This document shows, in pieces, positions 36,061 to 64,000 of a stretch of DNA of 64,000 nucleotides. Numbering within the stretch: the first letter of the stretch is position 1; each line of letters begins with the position of its first letter. The position numbers were made by a program, and so were the translations under genes. Source of the stretch: Agelaius tricolor (lineage: Eukaryota; Chordata; Aves; Passeriformes; Icteridae); assembly GCA_023055355.1 (NCBI GenBank), contig JALJCS010000004.1, forward strand, positions 34,032,244-34,096,243. Direction: 5' to 3'. The notes beneath the pieces are model-generated. The model had not been told where the DNA came from. It saw only the letters and a program-made list of their open reading frames with translations, and did no database searches.

Positions 36061-36592
36061 GGAGAGCCTCCTGCACCGCCTGCGCGGGCTGTGCGACAAC
36101 ATGGAGCCCGAGACCTTCCTGGACCACGAGATGGTGTTCCTGCTGAAGGGGCAGCAGGCCAGCCCCTTCGTGCTGCGCGCCCGGCGCTCCATGGACAAGA
36201 GCGGGATGCCCTGGCACCTGCGCTACCTGGGACAGCCCGAAATCGGCGACAAGAACCGCCACGCGCTGGTGCGCAACTGCGTGGACATCGCCACGTCTGA
36301 CAACCTGACGGACTTCCTGGTGGAGATGGGTTTCCGCATGGACCACGAGTTCGTGGCCAAAGGGCACGTGTTCCGCAAGGGCATCATGAAGATCATGGTG
36401 TACAAGATCTTCCGCATACTGATGCCAGGAAACACGGAGAGCATTGAGCCGCTCTCCCTCTCCTACTTGGTGGAGCTCAATGTAGTCGCGCCAGCAGGGC
36501 AGGACATTGTTTCTGATGACATGAGGAACTTTGCTGAGCAGCTGAAGCCTCTAGTACACCTGGAGAAAATTGACCCCAAAAGACTAATGTGA
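35801..36592 (+). CDS. MED18: MED18, Mediator head-module subunit 18 (two exons)
   Basis: MED18 is a nuclear Mediator subunit that pairs with MED20 and is tethered by MED8 in the movable jaw of the head module, contacting RNA polymerase II. Exons 35801-35873 and 36039-36592 join to 627 nt, exactly 208 residues, the same length as human. It opens MEAPPVTMMPVTGGTINMME, contains CDNMEPETFLDHEMVFLLKG and ends VHLEKIDPKRLM. I see only scattered substitutions against human as I remember it. The intron (165 bp) shows this is not a processed retrocopy. The intron is divisible by three and has no in-frame stop, so an unspliced message would read 263 residues. Poly(A) signals lie at 36690 and 36760. 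Confidence 0.96.
   Translation: MEAPPVTMMPVTGGTINMMEYLLQGRRLRVREALAAGGGEGGGVLAPRTGGPEGAGTGALRRERSLACGGGDGRGAVSAGSVLDQSLESLLHRLRGLCDNMEPETFLDHEMVFLLKGQQASPFVLRARRSMDKSGMPWHLRYLGQPEIGDKNRHALVRNCVDIATSDNLTDFLVEMGFRMDHEFVAKGHVFRKGIMKIMVYKIFRILMPGNTESIEPLSLSYLVELNVVAPAGQDIVSDDMRNFAEQLKPLVHLEKIDPKRLM
36039..36592 (+). CDS. MED18: MED18 coding exon 2
   Basis: Acceptor CTCCGCAG; continues GSVLDQSLESLLHRLRGLCD to the TGA at 36590-36592. Codon usage in its first two-thirds is GC3-rich, relaxing towards the end. Confidence 0.95.
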
Positions 36593-36785
36593 TTGAAAAT
36601 CTGGGCCATTAAGGCATTGTTTTTGTGTTTCAAAAAAGGATGTTTTTCCAAAAAGCTTTTTTGTGGGCAAATCAAAGCAGGAAGAAGGGAATAAAGTACT
36701 ATGTATCAGTTTTGGCAGTTGTAATAACTGAGTGGTTTTTTCTTTCACTTGTGAATATGAATAAAAGTGGACACTTTAAATTAGC
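36593..36785 (+). other. MED18: MED18 3' UTR
   Basis: Short AT-rich tail with AATAAA at 36690-36695 and 36760-36765. The end of the message is placed just after the second signal. Confidence 0.6.
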
Positions 36786-39700
36786 ACTGTCAAAAAAAAT
36801 CAGTAAATGTTAATATCGACAGTTTTCCTTCTCTTGCATAGGAGATAACTTAAAAAGCCTATTGCCTAACACTAAAAATGTCAAGACTTACTGTAATTCA
36901 TCCCTCTGTGTACCCAGATCCCACTGCTGTCTTTAAGATTTTTAGAGCACAATTTGTGTATCCTACCTAGTAATCCAAAATTTTTCTTTTCAGTAATAGG
37001 TGAAGTTAATATCGTTTAATGCAAGAGGTGCTGTTTCACACAAGTATAAACATAGAATCTGCTATATAAAAGAGCAACTAACTGTACACCTCTTCACCAA
37101 AGCTTATATGACAGGAACAGCTACTTGTTAGGGAAACTGTTTCTTCTTATGTAACCAAACTTAGAAGTGGAAGAAAATCTAGTAATATTAACATTTGCAA
37201 GTGGTTTTCACATCTGTTGACAGTGTTCCATTATTTTCACTGGAATTGGTTAGGACAGTCTTAGTTAATAAGAAAGTAAATTACCAGGTACTTTTTATTA
37301 CTGAATTTCTCACAGCTGACAGCTATATTAAATATTGAAATGTTAAGTGCTTTACATTAAAAAATTTATTCACAATTTTTCATTAAAAATGTATTACAAG
37401 CAAATCATCATCTGTTAGTTGAATTACTGATGATTTTGCTTAGCACCTCTTGATAGTAGGATGGTTAGTTACCCTAGTAGTGCTGTGATAATTCAGTGTT
37501 TTTTGAATTAAGTTTGAGAGTTTTCAAATACAGTTCAGTCAAATAAAAGCCAGGAAAGATAAAGGAGCTCATTTAAATTTCTCAGGTTCTTTGCAGAGGA
37601 CAACCATTTCACCCACTGTCCAAGCTCTGTCAGAAGCGTTGCCACCCTTCGGCACCCCAAGTGCTTTATGAAACAACTAAAGGCAGGGGCCACTCTCAAA
37701 AGAAGCTTTGAAAGGTTTTAAATAGCTACATTTTCAACTGGATCAGTGCTGCAGGCTCCAGTGTGGGCCGTGGGGAGGCCTTGATTACTGGGGTGGTATT
37801 GGAGCACCCTCAGGCTGAAGACAGAGCAGTGATTTCCAACAGGGCAGTAGTGAGGCATCACCAGCATGACTGCTCATTACCTTGACTACAAGTATTTTGT
37901 GGAGGGTACAAACACACCTGCGGTTCTGCTCATACTTGGGCATGACTCACCCTCACCAAGACAGCACACTATCCTGGGCCTCCGAGCTGGAATTCTCTCA
38001 TATACAGGGCATAACTAGGAGCTTCCTAGGCTGTTCCACGGTTGAGTGACAGTCTTATCCCAGCAAATAGGAATTGTTAGGGCTGTTGTCATATTTTGCC
38101 ACTCTTGGCACTAGTTAAAAATCACTGGCTACAACTTGTACAATCTATGGTTTATCTCCTGGCACTCAAAAGTTTAGGAAGTCTTGTGGATGACAATAGG
38201 TCTAACTATTGATTGATCCAAATTAATAAATAATAAAAAAGTTTTTATTTTTAAGGAGAGTTTAAACCCTGAAAACTGCAGCAATCCTCAGTATCAGGCT
38301 TCCTTATGCTGATGGTAGTCCATGCATAGAAGAGGCAGGTGTGCAGAGAGAAGAGCTTACTGCATCAATGGCTACAGCTGAGGACACTTTCAGGTTGCTA
38401 ATGCTCAAAGTGTGTCCCTTTCTTCTAACAAAATGTATTTTTCTCCTCCTATAAAACTTAGCCTGTCAAAGGTGGAGACAGAAGATGATTAGTGTTAGTA
38501 ATTCACACCAGTAAATTGTGTGTCATAGCCCTAATTATCATTCATCATCCAGGGTCAAATGATACTGCAGTTACACAGAAATGCTCAATCTCTTTACTGG
38601 AAAGTATCTAATTTTTAAATTATTCACGTAAATTATGGTACCATGAATGTGAAATGTGGCTTTCTTTGGGGGGGGGGGGGGGGGGGGGGGCAGGATTTCT
38701 TTTTGCCAGGTAAAATAGTGGCATTCTCCAAGGTGAGAGGTTACCTCAGGACCCTCTATTTTTTGCAATATATTACAAGAAACTGGATACAGCTGAGCTT
38801 AAGTTTTGATTCTGTTAAAGTAATGCCTTCTGTTACTTCAAACTGTTCCTCTAGTCCTGCCTGTAAGGTTTCTACAGTTTTCCTGATTGCTATATAAAGA
38901 AGTAGAAATCACTGTAACAAATAAAGGTAGGATAGTTATTGATCTATTAGGGACCACTTACTTCTACTATTAAGAAAAGTTGCTTATGGAAGCTTATCTC
39001 AGTTACTAAAAATTACTCTTACTTTAGAAAAGCCGTAACTTTATGCTTTAGCCCATCTTAGTCCTGGGTTGCTGCTCTTCCCATGTAAGCTCTCAGAATC
39101 TTGTTATTCCATACAAATGAAGAGCTGACATACTCTGGAAGTGCTCTGCATTATGACTACACTCTACCAAGAGCACCTTTAAACACCTCTCTGATTGCTT
39201 GCACAAAATGAACTTCTCAATGTGTAAACTAATGTGGCATTCATGTTTTCATCTCAGTGATGTCAGTAACACAAGTAAACTGCTTTCCTGTTAAATGTTT
39301 TTCATGCACTAGAATATTGTATATAATTTCATTCATGATTTAAAAGTTGGTTAAAAGGTAAGGTTTCTCCAAATATTGGAAAGTTAAAAACAACAAGAAG
39401 CCAAGATTTTTCTTCATAATTTTTAATACTTTTAAATTTTAAATACTGGTTTTAAATTTGTGATTGTAACATGTAAGAGCCAACTTCTTTTAATTTTTAA
39501 AATTTATCATTAGGATCATAAAGCTATTATAGAACAGTTACAACTCTACACACTCAAGGTACTCAAAAATATGATTCATGTTTTAAGTCTGTAAATGAAC
39601 AGTGGCAATTCAAATACAGCATTATCTGTACAACTTGACAAAAATACAGGTGGACAATCTGATTAAAGAGAATCTGCACAACTTCAGATAAGCCAGCTCA

Positions 39701-40369
39701 GCCCAATTAAGTAAAAGGTAAGGTTTTTACAAAGTGCATCACATTTTTCACAGATAAATTTGTCAAAGATTTTCAGGTTCTCAGACAGAACAATAATGAC
39801 CATCTCATCTTCATTCCTAGTACAAGTTCTATCAAGTTATGTCCTTCAGATCTAGTTTGGCAACATCCAAATTTTCCAAACAGATGCAGATATCCAGAGA
39901 ACAATATCCTATGATTGCTGCATTTTCAGCCTTTTGAACTGGTTTAGCTTACAAAACAATCATTCTAGAGTCAGAAGCTGCTTCTGAAAAGACCACCACA
40001 GCTGTGTTAACACTCTTGATCTGTTAACAGGAGGAAATGAACTCAGAGCACACAGACGTGGCAGTGACTGACAAGAGAGATGGGCTCAAGAGACAGGGAA
40101 AATTGTATAAAACCATAAAAGCAACATCCCTTCCAGAAGAAAGGGTCTAATGGCTACTCACACAAGGACAATATGAGAGGCAATATGAAGCCTTTTGAGA
40201 TTACTTTTCCAGAGGTCCATTAATAATGATTTCTCAGTCACGTAACTCCTTCCATAGTCTTTAAAAAGCCTCTTACAAATCTGATTGGGCAGGGCTAGCT
40301 ACAGTGAAGTACCAGTGCCTTTATCTAAAAGTAAAACATACTCTTTACAAATAGTATCTGTAGTGTCAT
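36786..40369. other. Convergent MED18/CERT1 intergenic DNA or distal CERT1 3' UTR
   Basis: AT-rich DNA between the two convergent genes. No coding exon is seen on either strand. Minus-strand poly(A) signals (plus-strand TTTATT) occur here too, so a longer CERT1 3' UTR cannot be excluded. A 23-base G run lies at 38668-38690. Confidence 0.4.
38668..38690 (+). repeat. Poly(G) run, 23 bases
   Basis: An uninterrupted G run in otherwise AT-rich DNA. The exact length is prone to sequencing error. It could form G-quadruplex structure. Confidence 0.9.
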
Positions 40370-43300
40370 TTTATTTACAGAATAAATCGCAAAAGTACAT
40401 CACATTTAGTGCAAATGCAACTAATGATATAAGTTTATATACTGCTTTGTAAACTTTCCATACCTTTGTAAAATAAAGCTATCCTATTAAATTAATAAAC
40501 TTGCCCGTGTTCCAACAATTACGAGAAATGGCAAATAAGGAGTTAAACTCTTTATATTTTGGACTTTTTTTTTAAGTTCCCATCAGTGGCTATGGTGGAA
40601 TGTACCACTGCTTGGTGATTGTAAAAAGATGACGTACATTTTGAGGTATAAGATTTTGTTTTTTAACATCGGTATATAAAATGCTCACTGGTGATATAGT
40701 AAAGATGTAAAAATTTTCATCTTATTTGCCTTGCTAACATTACCATATAGGCACTTTTCTACATATTCAAATGAACAGAATAACTCTGTAATAAGGCATA
40801 TTCCATGCACACCATTGGAGAAAGGCAAATAAAAAGGGAGGAGTTATGGAGCATGAAATCTGCATGCGTGTGTAATCATGTGTTAGATATGGTTTCATCT
40901 CTACAGAGAAGATGAACAGAGAGTTTTTCAACACTGTGCAGATCATATTTACTCATTTAACCAAATCTTCACTAAGTTACTGTATTATATCTCTTTTCAG
41001 GCACCTAGCACACTATATCAAATAAATCTGACTTTCAGCTTTCTTTTAAAGAAAATATATCTGAAACTTTTTTCCTCAAGATACCCAGTTTAGTGAAACA
41101 CCGAGCAGTTTCTGAAGAGTTTCCAACTATAGGACATGGATAAAAGACCTCACAGTCAGTACTAGCCCAACACAGTCCTCTCTTAACAAGTATCTCCTGA
41201 ATCAAAGGCAGGCAAACATCTGACATTTAAATTTTCACAGCAGCTAAAGGGAACTTTCCAGTAAGAACTATGCTTTCTTATAGCTCTGATGGGTTTTTGA
41301 TCAAGAGGCAAATAATTTTCTACATGAACCTCATAGCACAGCTTTATTGAGATGAGGAAAACACATGCAGGATCTGAAAATAATGTACTCATCCTCAATC
41401 TAGACTGGGAATGTTGTTTTATGTAATCCAAATTATTTCAATAAATATTATACTGTACCTTCTCACAGCTTTGGGAAAGCCCCAGATATCATCCAAGAAA
41501 GCAGTCCACAGATAGCATGGACAGATGTCTCCTAGATTTTAGGCAGTCTCTTGCCCTCTCATACAGAATCTTTCTAGGTATTTCTGGATCATGTTTAATA
41601 ACAAAAATTATGCAGCACATATTACATAACTAAAAAATACAATAGAAATATAAAGATATCTGGAAAAAAATAAAGCTTTTCACACTCTTACTCCTTCAGA
41701 ACTAAAGATCGTCATAAGAGTAAGACAATAGAAAAGGCAAAGTCATAAGGATATTGACAGCCCTCAGATATTAACTGGCATTTTATGTAACAAGATGATT
41801 CATTATAGAAACCAGCAGCAATGAACTGTGATTATACAAAGCAAAATAAAACCTGCCAACAAGTTACCAAGGTTTTACTGAAGCCACTCCTTTCAACAAC
41901 CCCAAAATATCACACAGATTTTTGTGCATATAAAGCACATACAGTATGCTATATGTGCATTTGTCTCTTGTGCTTTTTACACATGCACAAAAACTGCACA
42001 AGTATCTTAGGAAGGTTGATAATGAAATTCTACAACTTGTTTAAAATTAACACAGTAGCCCATGTTGGTGATTCAAAGTTGTATGCGCTTTTCTTCTTCT
42101 AAAGCAAGCAAATAAAAATAGAGCCATATACATGTTATCAATACATGTATTTATAATTGCACACTGATTCAGCAAGAAAGTTAGCAGGAGAGAGCTATTG
42201 TTAAATATTCAGCCCCATGGTGTTGCAACACTTCTTCACTTCAGTATACAAAGCCTAGAACCTGGGCCATAAAAAGACTGTAGATCCTTCGTTCCAGCAT
42301 GGAGTGCCCTGTGCACGGTCACTTCTCCAATGTGGAATGCTCACCCAGTCTTGTTCTGATTGCTGCAGGTAAGCAAAGAAAAGAATACAGCACTGAAAAG
42401 TTTGTATACTGCAAGTAAAATGAACTTGTTAAACACTTTAGGTATCATCAGGACTGCTATGATCATGTGCTAACTGTTGGGTTGTGATGCCATGTTTCTA
42501 ATGCCTTACTTACACTGCTTCTCTAACAATTTAAATTTAAAATTGTGAATCATTACAGGGATACTTGTCACAGAAGAATGAAACAACTAAGACTTTTGGA
42601 GTCTGACACAGTAAACAGAACCCAAAAATAGAAGTAACCTATGTCACACATAGAAAAAGTGATAGAGAGTCATCTTCAGATGTGACTGAATGATGCTGTA
42701 ACATTAGCACAACTAAACAGAATTCTGTGGTTTGACATGACACTTATAGAAAATGAAATACATAGCAGGAGTCAAAACTAGCAAAAATAAATTAAGCCTT
42801 ATTTAACACTAAGGGGCTCAGATATCCTCAAAGTGATCAAGAAATCCTCTTCTAATGTCATATCATCATCTAACTGTTCTAAAAACTTTAGATTAGCCAA
42901 TAACCTATACCATAAACAATACTTCCATTGACTTCAGAAAGCATCTGGAAATCCCTGTTCTTTCCTAGGTTCATCAGAAAGGAAGAAAAACTTAAGTCAC
43001 AGTCTTCTAAATATTCTAGTAATTCATGTTGGTCTGTCAGTGAAGTTCCATTAATAAAAATCCTAGGTCAAACTATTCTGTCAATATAAAAGAAAACTGA
43101 AATGTACTCATAGTCTATGAAATATGCAATTGTAAGTAGAATTTAAGTTATAAAAACCTCATGAGGCTCTAGAGTAACTTCAGTATGTATTTTTTCAGAA
43201 CAAATGCAAAATGCCTGTGATAGTTGGAAAAAAACAGTACTTCATCTTATTTTACTTCTATATAAATTGGACACGTATGCAAAAACTTGCAAGATGAACC

Positions 43301-43499
43301 AATAAAAGTCTATGAAAATTAATGCTGTCTAACTTGTGCAGCCTATACACACAAATTACATGTTTTTAAAAAGTATATTGCATGCTAAAGCAAGCACTGA
43401 AGCCATGCTAATCATGGAAGACATTCCTAGATTGCATACTTTCATTTGGCCTTTAAAATGGTGAATCAAAAATTTTAGAAGTATTTATACCTGCTAGTA
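40370..43499 (-). other. CERT1: CERT1 3' UTR (end approximate)
   Basis: Continuous with the last CERT1 exon on the minus strand and without other genes. A plus-strand TTTATT at 40370-40375 (AATAAA on the message) gives a 3' UTR of about 3.1 kb. CERT1 messages in mammals have long 3' UTRs. Other signals exist on both sides, so the end is a guess. Confidence 0.4.

Positions 43500-64000
<20,501 letters not shown>

Noticed and set aside
35335..36367. Long minus-strand open frames of 287 and 331 codons
   Set aside because: They are shadows of MED18 coding sequence and its CpG island on the opposite strand, running into a CR1. GC-rich DNA gives few stops.

Overview
The window looks like vertebrate nuclear DNA from a bird. 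Evidence: intron-bearing genes with vertebrate splice sites, many CR1 LINE tails, and at least two long terminal repeats of a type I recognise from avian ERVL elements. HMGCR and CERT1 lie on the Z chromosome in birds as far as I recall, so a Z origin, perhaps from a songbird, is inference rather than observation.

Layout. (1) 1-5.1 kb, minus strand: the 5' end of ANKRD31. Exon 1 sits in a CpG island and a small exon 2 lies at 4083-4138; the rest of the gene runs off the left edge. (2) 5.1-7.4 kb: spacer with a CR1 tail, a solo LTR with matching TGTTG/CAACA ends, and a second CR1 fragment. (3) 7.4-27.0 kb, plus strand: complete HMGCR. It has a CpG-island promoter with three CCAAT-type boxes and no TATA box, a non-coding exon 1, 19 coding exons that join in frame to 881 residues, and a 3' UTR of about 1.8 kb. 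(4) 27-35.6 kb: repeat-rich intergenic DNA with several CR1s, a GAT microsatellite and an LTR-like promoter fragment. (5) 35.8-36.8 kb, plus strand: complete two-exon MED18 (208 residues). (6) 36.8 kb to the right edge, minus strand: the 3' two-thirds of CERT1. Eleven exons cover human-equivalent residues about 227-624 and include the FFAT motif, the alternative 26-residue serine-rich exon and the whole START domain.

HMGCR makes mevalonate in the ER membrane and is the sterol-regulated step of cholesterol synthesis. CERT1 carries ceramide from ER to Golgi for sphingomyelin synthesis. MED18 is a Mediator head subunit and ANKRD31 is a meiotic recombination factor. ANKRD31-HMGCR-CERT1 is conserved vertebrate synteny. 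MED18 is the odd member: in human it is on another chromosome.

The most notable non-genic signals are: a ~1 kb direct duplication of about 99.7 % identity whose copies lie 29 kb apart on either side of MED18 and the 3' end of CERT1; a set of near-perfect hairpins, three of them with exactly 3-nt loops; a 165-bp MED18 intron that is open in frame; and an ERVL-type LTR that ends about 45 bp from a CERT1 splice donor. I found no sign of an undescribed multi-gene system. All exon calls were made by eye from reading frame, splice dinucleotides and remembered family sequences.
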